Counted from the stretch's first letter, positions 42,165-53,857 are shown. The stretch is 64,000 nt of DNA from Pyropia haitanensis (GCA_008729055.1 SDUX01000005.1:1372875-1436874), one strand, 5' to 3'. The notes: a model not told the origin generated them from the letters alone. Program-made: numbers and translations.

Positions 42165-43922
42165 CTACTCGCCGTTGGCACCCCCAATGAGTCCAACCCC
42201 GCCATGCGTCCGCAAGAGTACGTTCACCATGTCAAGCACCTTGGCCGCCACCTCGGCCCCGAAAGCGCCCACAAAAAAGTTGCCATGGTTCGCCTCCTGC
42301 AAGGCGACGACGCGTTGCTCAAACCAAACCATAAACTCGTCAACAAGACCACCAACCCGAGTCGCAAGGTTGGCGCTGTCCACCCGGTAGCAGTCGCGGA
42401 TTCTTGCTCGCAGCGTCCCGCGGCACCGGTAGTTGAGAACATAGAATAGGAAGCGAGTGGAGTTTGACTTCCACACACCCATTCGCATGACCATGTCCAC
42501 ATCTTCAGTGTAGTTCAGCCAGAACTGGGTGGCACCCCTCCGGAACCCGTACAGTCCTCCCACCCCACGGGCACTCAAGGCGGGGTCGAAAATGAGAACG
42601 AACAAGGCAAGGTTCTGCTCCCACCAGCCCTTCGAAACGGGCTCGCCCGTCATGGCTCCGCCGGCACCTGCCGCTCCCGCCACCGGGATGACAAAAAAAG
42701 GAAGTTCGGACCTCAGAGTAAAGGCAGGGTCGGCAGCCCTCAATTGAGCGTAGACGTAGGAAAAAACAGGTAGGTCGCACCAAGAAAATGGGCAGCGCAC
42801 ACAGGTAGAGCTGCCGTAGACGTCCGACGCCTCCATTTCCGCTTGCGTACTCAAAACCGACCAGAAGTAGTAGGCGGGGGTTGGTGCGGTTCCCGAAACG
42901 TTGGTCTTCAGCTTGGAGTACCGAACACGTACCCACCGTGGTCGGCCGTGGGTCTCGAAAAACGTCAGGTTGGCACCCACCATTGGGGCAAACATGACGT
43001 CGTGGCACTTCAATCCGAGGAGGTTCACCGGCCGCAGCATAGTACACCAGGAGTAAACCATAATGACGTAGATTGTCAGCCGGCAGTACTCCTGAACAGT
43101 TGGCTCAACGACGACATCTTGGGCGGTGAAGCCGGCCGACGCCAGGTCACACGCTGTGACCATAGTTTCCACCGTCACAGGCGGGGTCTGAGCCGCCTCC
43201 TCCCCGAGGCTCGTCGCCCTCTTGCTGGACCCCTGTAGCCACTCCACCACCACGAGGTGCTTCACGGGGCACCCCCGGTGCGTAGCGCCCTCGGCCTCCT
43301 CCGCTGGGGTTCTGTCCACGTCGAGGACGGGCACGTACGCCTCGTCCTGGCCCCGACACCCCTTGACGTACGGCTGCTCCCCTGCAAAGTCGCGACACGC
43401 CAAGGCAAAGAAGCGCCGTAAAGAGGAGGCAATGTTGCGAATGGTGTTCATGGCAAGAGGTGAATTCTTACCACCAACCAAATGCGCACGCCCCCCCTCA
43501 GGCAGCAAAGCAAAGTACCGCCGCAGCCTCATTGGTAGTGCCGCGTCCAGCCTGGTAGCCATCGCCATCGCCTGCTGCTCCACGGGATCAGCGCCAGCCG
43601 CCCCAACCACACCGTAGGCACGAGCAAGAAAACGAATAAAGCGTCCGGCAGCTTTGTCCGCACTGGACCACGATTGCTCGGACATAGCAAACGACGCCGC
43701 GTTCTGCGATGAGGCTCGGCGCGCGGTCCGCTCATCACTCTCCACCTCAAAGGACAAAGCACCAACCACGGGAACATCACCACCAGAAAGCCGGTCGGCC
43801 GAAATGGCACCGGAGCCGAAATCCCCGGCCTCGTCGTTCTCGTCGTCGCTGTCGGCAGCGCCACCGTTGAGCAAGCCATCAGCCGCGGCGCCCATCACAT
43901 CCATGAATGGAGCATCATCCAT
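42165..43922 (-). CDS. Tyrosine recombinase-like protein, intact 585-codon frame
   Basis: The frame begins at the ATG at 43922 (a GTG seven codons upstream is not needed). The N-terminal ~90 residues are acidic and Ala/Gly-rich. Residues ~90-185 (numbering from the GTG) are helical, like a core-binding domain. The catalytic half has the first Arg in TMLRPVNLLGLKCHDV (~304), a beta-hairpin Lys in RYSKLKTN (~344-346) and YGFRRGATQFW (~465-474), equivalent to HxxR with Tyr for His. MGVWKSNSTRFLFYVL follows, with Trp ~491 and candidate nucleophile Tyr ~501. Cys pairs in SSTCVRCPFSWC (~379-389) suggest an inserted metal-binding loop. There are no internal stops. It is a strand-exchange enzyme of Crypton- or DIRS-like ancestry, or a domesticated copy. 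No reverse transcriptase or terminal repeats were found next to it. Confidence 0.75.
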   Translation of the reverse strand: MDDAPFMDVMGAAADGLLNGGAADSDDENDEAGDFGSGAISADRLSGGDVPVVGALSFEVESDERTARRASSQNAASFAMSEQSWSSADKAAGRFIRFLARAYGVVGAAGADPVEQQAMAMATRLDAALPMRLRRYFALLPEGGRAHLVGGKNSPLAMNTIRNIASSLRRFFALACRDFAGEQPYVKGCRGQDEAYVPVLDVDRTPAEEAEGATHRGCPVKHLVVVEWLQGSSKRATSLGEEAAQTPPVTVETMVTACDLASAGFTAQDVVVEPTVQEYCRLTIYVIMVYSWCTMLRPVNLLGLKCHDVMFAPMVGANLTFFETHGRPRWVRVRYSKLKTNVSGTAPTPAYYFWSVLSTQAEMEASDVYGSSTCVRCPFSWCDLPVFSYVYAQLRAADPAFTLRSELPFFVIPVAGAAGAGGAMTGEPVSKGWWEQNLALFVLIFDPALSARGVGGLYGFRRGATQFWLNYTEDVDMVMRMGVWKSNSTRFLFYVLNYRCRGTLRARIRDCYRVDSANLATRVGGLVDEFMVWFEQRVVALQEANHGNFFVGAFGAEVAAKVLDMVNVLLRTHGGVGLIGGANGE

Positions 43923-44640
43923 GGTGAACTGCAAGCTCCGCACGTTGGGAAAGGTATGGGGGAAAGACAGTGAGGGGTGGTGCGCGCAGGAGTGGAGGGG
44001 GTGGGTCGCCGGGCCGGCGAAGGAGACAGCGGGGACAGGGGGAGAGGCGACAAAGAGACGCGGGCAACGAGAGCACGCAGTGACGATGGCGCGACGGTGG
44101 GGACACGGCGTGCAAGCTGGTCTGTGGTCACGGCGCGCAGCCGCAGAGGATTCATTGACGCAGGAGACCGTGTCTGTCCATCAACGTGATTGCAGAAAGG
44201 TCGACAATCACGAGACAGCCCACATATTTTTATGTGCCCCGAAAAGACTGCCGGGCAGGTTTTGTGCTCATCCGGTGGATCTGGAGAAGGCGTCCAATTG
44301 TTTGAATTTCGGCGACATTCGCGCAGTTTCACAGCTGGGTCAGAGCGCCACGGCACTTGGACGGACCGACTGACCGGTGCCATCAACCTGGGGAGGGGGT
44401 CGTGCAGCACCAAACGATACGCCGGCCCTGCGTGAGCGCTGCACGCGCGCGTTTGCTGCTGGACTCCTCTCGCTCAGGCCCAGTTCCCGTACAGGGCCTG
44501 AAGGGCACCAATGACCAGGGGCTCACCGCGCTATTTAGTCCAGCCTCGCAGGGCAATCAAAGGGCCCCTTACCGCTTCAACTCATACCGACGTCTCGCAC
44601 GCTTGTGTCCGACGACATACTTTCAGGGCCGATAATCGCT
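43923..44640. other. 5' region of the recombinase gene, no other gene seen
   Basis: Moderate GC. It probably contains the promoter of the minus-strand recombinase gene, but I cannot point to a TATA box. No repeats or ORFs of note. Confidence 0.4.
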
Positions 44641-46024
44641 GTCTGTGTGCACCGTCGCCGAGGCGAGTGCGGGCGAGCAGGAGTGCGCGCGCGCGGGTGG
44701 TCGAGGACCCCCTTCTCCCCTTCTCACAACAATCCGTCGTCAGGACGGCCACCGTCACTCCCTATGGCGTGGTTGCACTGGGCGTCTGTGCGGCGTTGGG
44801 CGGCGACGAGACGGCGACATCGGTCGCGGCCGGCCGCGGAGCTGCCGTGACGGCGAAGACGGCGGGCCCCATCGACCACGGCCGGCGACGCGGCGGCCGC
44901 ACGCGCCACTGCGACGGCGACGGGGATTGGCCGCGAGCCCGGTGACGACTGAGGTGGCGGGGTGTTTCTGGCCGCCGCCGGCACGTGCGCCGTTACCGCC
45001 CTCCACCCCCGTAGCAAGCAGAAGGACGGCGCTGGCACGATGACGGGAGCGGAGACGGCCGGCGGCAGTGCGGCCGCGGTGACCGCTGGTGGCGGGTGAG
45101 CCGCGGCGGGCCGGCGGGTGGTTTTCGGGGCGGCGGTTGTGGTGTCATGGGGGGGGGGGTGAAGTTAGGCGGCCGGGGGGTGTTCCCCCCTCGTCACCCC
45201 CCGCACGACTCCGGGCACCGCCGCAGCGCCCACCAACGCCGCGGCGGGAGACGGGTCGGTTACTGACCCCGAAACGCCGCCGGGCGCCGCATCGAAGCGG
45301 CGAAGGTAGCCCGGGGCGCCTAAGCCGCAGCACCTGTAGTGGGCGGCGCGGTGAGGGTAGCGGGCCCGCCCCCCGGCGGGCGAAAGTGACGGCGGGTGCG
45401 TAGATCAGGTCCCCCCCGCCCGCTCCCCATGCCTGCCACGTGTCTTATCCGCCACCGCGCGCGTCGACAGGGCGGTAACGTCAGCCACCGCCGGCCTCGG
45501 CGGCGGCGCGCAGCCGGCCACCGCCGTCGCCGGGCGCGACCGGGGTGGGGGGGGGGCAGCGGCCTCGCGCGGCCTCGATGTGGCGGCGGCTGCGGCGGCC
45601 GGCAGCTGGGGGGAGAACCTAGATGGCGCCGACGCGGCAGCCGCAGCGGCAGTGGACAACAGCAAGGCGGCGGCGCGCGGGGACGGCCGCTCGGCGGCCA
45701 CGGCCATGGGCGGCAAGGCGGCGGACGGGCCAGCGGCGGTGGGCGAGCAGCCATAGCCACACGCGCCGCCGGCGCCCGCGGCGGCGCCCCCGGCGGACAG
45801 GGGGGTGGCGGGGGGGGAGGGCGCACACTCCCCCCTCCCCTTACCCCGCCAACACCTGGCCCGCCGCCGCCACCCTCCAAGGCCGGCGCGCAGCGGCGAA
45901 CGGCGATGCTGCGACGGCAGCGGTAGCGACGGTCGGTGGCCCCGCGCTGCCGCTTTGCAGCGGCGCGACGGCTCGTGGCGGCGGTGGCATTGCGGCCGCC
46001 GCCACGGCGACATGTGGAGGGCCC

Positions 46025-46056
<32 letters not shown>

Positions 46057-46697
46057 GGCCGGCGGCGGGACAGCCGCGGGGGGCCGGCTGCCGGCCGGCC
46101 GCGGCATCCCCGAGTTTCTTCTGTTGGGGGGGGCGGGCCGCCACAACGGCGGTGGTGTGGCCGGCCGGGCCCCGCCGCCTGCGCGGCTCGTCAACCCGTC
46201 GTTGCTGCCCCCCGCGGCGGCAGTGGCGGCCACGGCCGGCGTCGGCCGCCGCCATGGGGTGGGCAACGGGCCGCCCGCGGCGGCGGCCAAGGACGTCGGC
46301 TGGGCGGTGCCGGCCCCTGCCAGCACCGCCGACGGCGGCGCCGGCGGACGGGCCGGCGACGACGCCGGCAGCATGACCGGCGCCACCGCCATGACGGCGC
46401 CGGGGGAGGTGGACAAGACGGAAACGGCGGACGCCATGACGGGCATCGTGCTGGCGGCGACGGCGGCCCGCGGCGGCGCGGCGACGGCCGGCGTGCTCCT
46501 CGGCCGGCGGGCGGCGGGGGCGACGACCGGCGCGGCGGGCGACGACATAGCCGTCGGCGACGCCGAGGCGGCGGTGGCAGCGGACGTGCTGGTGGTGGCG
46601 CCGGGCGTCACGACGGCCACCCTCCCGGCGGCGGCGGCAGCGCGGCGCGCGGCGGTGGCGCTGGCCGGCCTCGGCGGCGGCGCGGCGGGGGGCGAAC

Positions 46698-47190
46698 GCC
46701 AAGGGCGGCACGGCGGCGACGGGGGACGAGCTCGTCGGCGGCGCGGCGGTGGCGTGGCGGCGGGCGGCTGCGGCGTGGCCGCGCTGGTGGCGGGCGCCGG
46801 CGACGACCCGGCAGTCGACGCCAGGGACGTGAAGGGCGGCGGGACGGCGACGCCGGACGGGACGGCGGCGCTGGCCGACGCGACGGACAGCCACGAGACG
46901 ACGCGGCCAAGGGCGGCACGGTGACGGCGGGGGATGGGCTCGTCGGCGGTGCGGCGGTGGCTGTGGCGGCGGGCAGCCGCGTCGTTGCCGCGCTGGTGGC
47001 CGGCGCCGGCGATGGGCCGGCCGCCGACGACATGGACGAGGCCGGCGACGGGCCGGCGGCGGCAGACGCGACGGCGACGACGGCCGACGCGATGGACACC
47101 TTCCCGGCAGCGGTGGCGACGGGCGGCGCGGCGGCGACGTCCGACGGCGCGCCGGCCGCACTCGGCGGGGCAGCGGCCAAGGGCGGGGAG
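46698..47190 (+). repeat. Tandem ~208-bp repeat starting GCCAAGGGCGG
   Basis: GCCAAGGGCGGCACGG occurs at 46698 and 46906, each followed by GACGGGGGAYGRGCTCGTCG and GCGGCGGTGGC. A shorter echo of the first 11 bases is at 47176. The repeated protein block reads TAGDGLVGGAAVAVAAGSRV in the best frame. Confidence 0.75.
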
Positions 47191-48029
47191 GAGGAGGGCG
47201 GTGGCTGCGGCGGGGGGGGGGGTTGTGGCGGCGCAGGGGGGAGCGATCCCTCTCCGTCCGCCCCCCCGCCGACGCCACGACCGCTGCCGCCAACCCCCGC
47301 GGCCAGGGGGGGCGGGCGCGCGACGGCGGCGCCGCGACGGCCGCGGCGGCGACGTCTGGCGGCGGTGCGGCGGTCGCGGCGGCCGAGGGCGCGTCGGCGG
47401 CTGGGGACGCGGTGGTGGGTGCGGGCGTGGCGGGCGGCGACGGTGGCGCCGGGGGAGAAATGGAGCTTGGCTGGGGGGGGCGACCCCCCCCCGCTGGCCT
47501 CCCCACGACCGTCTCTGTCGCCACCGCGCTCGCCTGCGTCGCCGGCCGGGCGGCAAGCGGCTTCGCCACGGTGGCAGCGGCGGCGTTGGCGGCAAGCGGC
47601 GGCGGGGTCGGCGGCCGGCCGGGCGCGGCGGGCTGGCGGCCGGTTGGGGGTGCAGCGGGTGGCGGCGGGGGCGACGTTGGCGGGGGGGGGGAGTTGCTGG
47701 GCGGCGGGGGATGCTTTCCCCTCGTCGCCCCCCCCTTGGCCTTTGAAGCAGCCGCCGCTGCCACCGCCGCCGCCGCCATGGCGCCGCGCGGCAGCGGCGG
47801 TGCGGTGGCGGTGGCGGCGACGGGCGGCGACGAGGCGGTGGCGGCGACGGGCGGCGGGCGGGCTGCGGCGCGCACGTCGGCCGCGGCGGGTGGCGGGCGC
47901 GCAGGGGGTGGTGGGCCGGGCGGCGGGCGCGGGGGTCTTGGCGGCGGGGGGCACTCCCCTGCCGCCCGCACCCCCACGACCGCAAGGGACCCCCGCCGCC
48001 GCCAAGGGGTTGGTGGCGGCCGCCGCCAG

Positions 48030-48400
48030 CGGCGCGGCGGCGGCCACAGGGTTGGCCGTGGCTGGCGGCCAGCCGGCTGCGGCCGGTGGCGTGGACACGG
48101 CGGCCGCCGTGGCGTCGGACGCCGCCGGGGGCCGCCGGGACGCGGAGCTCTTGGCGGGCCGCGCGGTGGGCGCGGCAGCCGGGCGGCTCGCGGCGCGGGG
48201 AGACGCGGGCGAGGCGGGCGGCGGGGAGCGGCGAGCGCGGGCAGCCGGGCGGGGCCACATGCCTGCTGGCCTGCCGGCCCTGAAACGTGTCCCCGCCGCC
48301 ACGGCGCGCGCCGACCGGACGGCGGCGGCGGCAACTGCTGGTGGCGGCGGTGGGGTGGGCTCCGCCGCCGGGCGCGGCTGTGCTGCTGGGGGGGCCGCGG
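48030..48400 (+). repeat. Dispersed repeat, copy 2 (copy 1 at 38530-38900)
   Basis: See copy 1. Here the frame reads ATGLAVAGGQPAAAGGVDTA, then RRDAELLAGRAVGAAAGRLA, without stops. Confidence 0.6.
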
Positions 48401-49249
48401 CCCCGCGCGGCCGCAACGCGCCTGTGGCAGCGGCCGGCGGCGGGGTGGGCGGCCAAGACGGCGCGGGAGCGGCAGCGGCAGCGGCAGCGGCAAGGCTGCG
48501 GCGACGAGCGGCAAGGGCTGCACGGCAGCGGTGCCCGCGGGCGACGAGGCGGCGGGCGCCGGCAGCGGCGCCCACGGCGGGCAGGAGGGGGGCGGGGTGG
48601 GGGGGCAGGTGCCCCCCGCTCCCCCCACCCCGGGGATATGCACCCGGGGGCCCCGACGCGGACGGGGGGGGGGCGGCGACGCGGCCCGGCGGTGGCGAGG
48701 CTCGGGGGCAGTGCCCCCCAGCCACGCCACCGCCGGGGGCCAGAGGGTGTTGGGGGGGGTCGCGCGGAGGGGGGGGGGGACGGCTTGCCGCTCCCCCCCT
48801 CCGACCCCCTGGTTCCATCTACACCTGGTTGCGGGGGTGCGGCGGCGGCTGCCGCCGCACCCCCACCGGCAGCGCCCCCGCCACCGCTGGGCCCCGTCGG
48901 CACCACTGGCAACGCACCCGCCAGCCCCGGGGGGCACCACGCCCCCCCCGCTTGCCGCCCCGCCGGCCGCCGACATGGCGGCCGCCGGTACGAGGTAGCC
49001 CTCAAGTCGGCGACAGCCGCCGCCGTCCCGCGGTGCCTGCCACCTCCGAGAAAACAAGTCGTAGAGTTAGTTGTTGCTGTGGAGACTACCCGACTCCACT
49101 TTCAGGGACTATTCTGATTTTAAGTATGAAACTCGTGAAAAGATCGTCGAGACGCACTTCCGCTGAGAAACATTACAAGTCCGTGACGGCCTTAAACCGT
49201 ATCGATCACAGTTACATACGCATCCGCCCAAGTGCCCACGCACTGTAAT

Positions 49250-49335
49250 GATTCAATCTACAATATGTACCCTGGGAACTAGCTAGTTCCCAGCCAATGG
49301 GAAAATCGGATTTGGTATATAATCCAGTTCCCATG
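49250..49335 (+). promoter_or_regulatory. TATA-box region in an AT-rich island
   Basis: A sharp GC drop (about 49070-49340) contains GGTATATAATCC near 49314, a strong TATA box on the plus strand, preceded by GGGAACTAGCTAGTTCCC (palindromic, near 49273) and a CCAAT word. A plus-strand transcript starting near 49345 is expected, but the ORF that follows (49364-50539) is Ser/Ala/Pro-rich and may only mirror the minus-strand gene. Confidence 0.5.
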
Positions 49336-49758
49336 CGGCGAGTGTGATCGCTGTGACCTGTCCGTGGCGGTGTCGGCGGCGCTGGCGCATTTACCGGGAA
49401 AAACGCTTTGCAACCGTACCCGGGAGCAGTTGGACGACGCAATTCGGACGGTGGAGGCTGCGGACCCCAGACTGCGGGTTTGTATTGGGAGTTGGGGGGC
49501 GTGCTCCTTACTGGCGCGCTCTCTCGCGGGGCGACCGTGCACGTTGTCCCACACCAACGCCACGACGCCCCTTCCCCCCGCTGTCCCGTCGGCGTCTGCG
49601 CCGGGGGTCGGCCCCCCGGCTGCTTTTCCGACGCCCGTGGTTGTTCCGGCGCCCCCCCTCCCCCCCACCGTTACCTTGGCGGCCGCGCCGGGGGGTGGCG
49701 CAGTGGCATTTCCTGCTGTCCGGCGGACGTCCGCCGCTGTTGCCCCCCACCCCCCCCA

Positions 49759-50279
49759 CTACGCTGTTTTGTCGGCGGCCGCGTCGCGGAGCGGCGCCGA
49801 CACCTTTTTTTCTTCTTGGCCGGCCCTTTCCGGCGTCGCCCCTCCCCCTGTCGCCGCCGCTATTGGGCCGACGGCCGCGTCGGGGCCTGGCGCTGACGCC
49901 CTCCTTTCTGCCCGACCTGCGCCTGCTGACGTCGGTCTCCTCCCTCCCGCCACTGCTGTTCGATCGGCGGCTGTGCTTGGTGCTGGCGCTGACGCGATCT
50001 CATCCGCGGCGGCGGGGCCCTCCACCCCCTCGGCCGACTGCGTGCAATCGTCAGGAGGTGGCTGCGCCGGCGCCAGCTCCTCCGCCGCGGGCGCGCCAGG
50101 CAGCTTTTCCCGCCGCAGCAGCATCTCCACCCCCGCCACCGCCAGCCGCACGCCCACTTCCGAGTCCGTGTGCAGCCGCAGCACGGAGGTGACCAGCTCC
50201 TGGGCGCGCACGCGGGCGGCCGCCAGCACCTCCGCCACGGCGGGGGGCAGGGAAACCGCCGCGTCGCCACCACCACCAC

Positions 50280-50310
<31 letters not shown>

Positions 50311-51297
50311 AAAGCCGTCAGTGCCCACCGCAAACGTGGCGGCCGTGACGCCCCCCGCCTGGCTGGTGGCGTCCGTCTGCAGCAGCTGCGTGGCGGGGGC
50401 ACCCCCGACCCCCACTGCGCCACCTCCGCGGCCCGCTCAAAAAGCGCATTCCCCCGCGGGCCGTCGGAGCAGCTCCGCCAGCGGCGCAACCGCTGCCACG
50501 TACGGCAGGCGGGACGCGCGAGGCATGCACACACCGTGATGCATGCGGTTCAGCTCCCAAGAGTCGAGCAGGGCGCCGAAGGCGCCCAGACAGACTGCCA
50601 ACGGTGGCAATGGCGGCGGTGGCGCCGCCACCGCCGACGCCGCAGCCGGTCCCGCCGCCGCCACAACCAGCCGCGGCCGTCCGCGACCAGGCTCGTCACC
50701 CCCCACGCGCGGATGCCCACCAGCAGCCGCCGCCGCGCGCACTCCGCGCCGGCGGTGGGCGGCAGCAAAGAGCGGCGCCTGCCGCCGCCCGCACCCCCCG
50801 CGTCGCCGCCGCCCGTGACCGACTGCGCCAGCAGGCGGCCGGCCAAATCCAGGTCCGTGGCCAGCGCGGCCAGGCCGTCGGCGTTGGCGGCGGCCGCCAG
50901 GCCGCTCCAGACCGCCGACTGGGAGGCCAGGTAGTCCCCATTGCCGGTGGCGGGGTGAATAAGCGGAAGGGTGCCCGCAGTGCCGGCCACCGCGGGCGAC
51001 CACTCAGCGGCGCAGGCGGACGCCAGCGCCGCCGCCAGGCTCCGCGACGCGTCGGTGGCCAGCACGGGGGCGGCGGCGGCCGCCGCTACTACCACGGCAA
51101 CGCAGGCGTGCACTTCGGCGGTGGCGGCGGCCGCGGCCGCCGCTGTGCCATCACTACTGTCTCCGGCCGTCACGCCGTTGCCGCCGCCGCTACCTCCACC
51201 GCCGCTGCTGCTCCCACTGCCGCCGCCGCCGCCACCGTCGCCCCCGCCCGAGATTGGTTCGTAAAAATCATCGTTCAGACCGGTCCCCGGCAGGACA
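49759..51297 (-). CDS. Unknown helical Ala-rich protein gene, three frames
   Basis: Reading from the right, the minus frame 51297-50550 has DDFYEPISGGG, a Gly-rich linker and the helical stretch TDASRSLAAALASACAAEWS. HPATGNGDYLASQSAVWSGL and LATDLDLAGRLLAQSV follow. The frame 51003-50437 continues with LPPLAVCLGAFGALLDSWEL and LPYVAAVAPLAELLRRPAGE. The frame 50415-49759 has AVAEVLAAARVRAQELVTSV and VRLAVAGVEMLLRREKLPG. The Leu/Ala heptad character and the order argue for one gene broken by indels. A poly-Gly tract from a (CCG)n run (about 50270-50310) is included. No family is recognised. Confidence 0.35.
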
Positions 51298-51512
51298 GCG
51301 GGCAAGCCCGGGCGGTCGGGCGCCCCCGAACCCCGTCGTCGATGCTTACTGCCCCACCACCGCCATCAGACGACGTGAAGCCGCCGCCGCCAAAGTCCTC
51401 TGACGACGTGAAACCCCTACGTATTGACTTGCTTGATTTGACGGTTACGCCCCCACTAGGGGGGCGCCGCCGTACTTGTCTTTTGCGGACGGAAAAACTA
51501 AAGACTTATGGC

Positions 51513-51551
51513 ACGGACGGCTGAGAGCCGTCACGGCTCACAGCCGTCCGT
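51513..51551. repeat. 39-bp near-perfect palindrome
   Basis: ACGGACGGCTG and CAGCCGTCCGT form the outer arms and GAGCCGT/ACGGCTC the inner arms around a central C, with a single mismatched pair. It lies between two minus-strand coding regions, so it could be a terminator-like hairpin or a protein-binding site. Confidence 0.85.
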
Positions 51552-51942
51552 TGCCGCCCGGCGATCTGCGATCGTCGGGCGCCGGCGCCGCCCCCGCAAT
51601 CGCCCGATTGTAGGAGCGGCGCGGGTCGGGCGTTGCCCCGCCGCCACACAGGCGGCGGGCACTGGTCTGCGGCTCTGCCGTCCCCCGCCGCCGCGGTAGC
51701 CACACCGCGGCGGCTTTGCACGCCCGCCCCGGCCCGCCGGGCATAAGAGGCGGCGCTGCCGCGCTTCCCCTCCTGCCCGCCGGTCTCGGCACGTCCGCTG
51801 TTTTTCCGCTCCCACCCTCCTCCCTCGGGTGTTCCGCGGGGCGTGCTCCGCACGTGCCGTCTGTTTTTCGAGGGTCTTCTGCGCGGTGGGTGTGTCCCCC
51901 CGCTTTTTTTTTCGACTATGTTTTGTCTCCGGAGCCCGGCTA

Positions 51943-52972
51943 TTAAACAATAGTAGTACTTGGCATACGCGGCCCCCGCCCCATTGTAACCCCCGCCGCC
52001 GCCCCCGCCGCCGCCATCACTCGACGCCTCAAACTCGCCGTAGATGATGGCCTTGCCGCCCGCCGCCTGCCGCCCGCTGCCTCCGCGCCGCCGCCTCCGC
52101 GCCAACGCCCGCGCCCGAGCCCGCGCCCGCGCCCGCTCTCGCGCCCGCACCTGCCGCCGCTGGCCGCCGCCGCCGCTTTGTGGGCGGCGGTTGCGACCGG
52201 CGAGAGGGGCGGTGCGGCCGGTGGCGGCAGCTCCCGCCCCCCCGCTCTCACCCCTTCCGTCCGCCGCCGCGACCGGCTCGTGAACGGCGCTACGGGCTCC
52301 CTTACCCCGCCCCCCGCCCCCCCCCGCCCCCCCTCCGCCCCCAGCGCCGCGCTCGACAGCCCTGCCCGCACCGCCACCCCCGCCGCCCCCGCCACCGCCC
52401 GCAGGCACTTGCGCACGCGCCCCGTCGCGGCGCGTAGCAGCGACAGTAGCAGGGCGGCCACCGCCTCCTGCCGCGCCATGCATGTGCTGGCGGGCGCCGC
52501 CGCCCCGGCGGGCCGCAGGCACGTGGCGTAGAAGCGCACGGCGACCGACAGGCCCGCCTGCACGAGCGTCACCCAACCCAAGGCGGCGGCACTGCCGCCG
52601 ACGCCGCTGCTGCCACCGTCGCCGTCGCTGTCCGTCTCTGGAGACCTCGTCCCCTCCGGCGTTTTCAGCCGCCGCGCAAGTGCCTTCCTCTCAGCGACCG
52701 TCCCCCCCTTCCACCGGCGGCACCTCCACTGGCGACGCCGCTACCATCGTCAGCGCCAGCGTACCACCCGCCGCCGACGCCACCGCTGTGACGGCCAGGC
52801 GCGGCGACACCGCCGCCAAGGGCCACACCGGTGGGGCGGGAAGCGCCGGCGGCGGTGGCGGCGGCGCCACCGCCGGCGGGGGGGGTCCCACCGAAATAGA
52901 GCGGCAGCGGTACCCAGCCGCCGCCGCTACCGCCGCCTCAGTCGCCACACCAGGGGCCGCTGCCGCCTTCAC
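51943..52972 (-). CDS. Unknown Ala/Val-rich minus-strand ORFs downstream of COQ9
   Basis: The frame 52581-51943 reads WVTLVQAGLSVAVRFYATCL, then RQEAVAALLLSLLRAATGRV and VREPVAPFTSRSRRR. The frame 52972-52691 reads AVAAAAGYRCRSISVG and PRLAVTAVASAAGGTLALTM. Hydrophobic or amphipathic helices are evident but no domain is recognised. They may form one gene with the segment to the left, or a C-terminal extension of COQ9 after a shift. Confidence 0.3.
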
Positions 52973-53823
52973 ACCCGAACCGCGAGCCCCAACAGGCCTT
53001 TGGCCGCCGCCTCCAGTTGCGCCGACGCAGACGACAGCCGCGCGTCAGCCGCCGCGGCCGCCGACAGCGCGCAGTGGGCAATGGCGGCCTTCGAGCGCGC
53101 GTCGGCGGACGCGTCCGTCAGCCAGTAGGGCCCAATGGTGTGGTATGCCGTGGCCAAGCCGGCGTGCTTGATGTACCAAGAAGACTGCAAGGGGAATGGG
53201 GGGGAGGGGGGGTGGAGCACCGACGGAGGCGCGGGGAGAGAGCGGGGCCGCAACAAGAGAAAGGCAGGGGGGGAGGGAGTTGGCGGTGGTGCAACCGTCC
53301 CAGACCGCAGTTGACCGAGCGCGCGCAGGCCACCCTCGGGCGGCGGCCCCACACACCAGCGCGCGTGTCAACGGGGTGCTTGCGCGCAGCGCCGGCAGGC
53401 CGGCGAGGCGCTTGTGGCGGCGGCCGCCCGCGGCGGCCACGCGGCAGCGCGGCCGCCGTCGGCCGCCACCATTGGCCGCCCCCCGCCGCGCACCGACCGC
53501 GCAGGGGCGCCGCACGGCACGCCGCGCGCGTGCGCACGGCCGCGGCCGCGCGGCTGGCCGCGGCGGCCGCGCCGCCCGCGCGGCGTTCTCGAGGCCGAAA
53601 TCACCCGCCCCGCCCTGACCCCGCCACGCCTATGTACGTCCGTGCTCACGTCCCCGGCGTAGGCCCACGCGTCGTCCACAAACTCGGAAGTCGCGCGGAG
53701 CGCCCCCCCCACCGCGTCGGGCCGGCCGCACAGCGCCAGCGCCTCGGGCCAGAGCGACTTTACGGGCGCCAGCAGCGCCAGGCGCGCCATTACCGCTGCG
53801 TGCAGCTTGTCCACTGGTGTCGC

Positions 53824-53857
<34 letters not shown>

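Larger units (their letters stand above)
44640..49080. other. GC-rich Ala/Gly-coding repetitive region, coding status unresolved
   Basis: Very long ORFs exist on both strands (45805-49248 plus, 45320-49057 minus), which follows from composition. The plus strand gives the more protein-like segments: REEFLLLGG-type GIPEFLLLGGAG near 46105, TGIVLAATAARGGAATAGVL near 46440, VAALVAGAGDDPAVDARD near 46775 and VSVATALACVAGRAASGFAT near 47515. They lie in shifting frames. The region carries a ~208-bp tandem repeat and the second copy of the 38.5-kb repeat. It is likely a decayed or frameshift-ridden family of Ala/Gly/Val-rich membrane-like proteins, but I assign no function. Confidence 0.35.

Noticed and set aside
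45320..49248. ORFs of more than 1000 codons on both strands
   Set aside because: They overlap each other almost completely in opposite orientation and consist of Ala/Gly/Arg/Pro. Such frames arise automatically when A and T are scarce, so I did not call them as genes.
49364..50539. Plus-strand Ser/Ala/Pro ORF downstream of the TATA box as a real gene
   Set aside because: Its Ser/Arg/Thr-rich sequence is what the complement of a Leu/Ala/Val helical protein looks like. The minus strand reads better. I list the TATA box but not this ORF.
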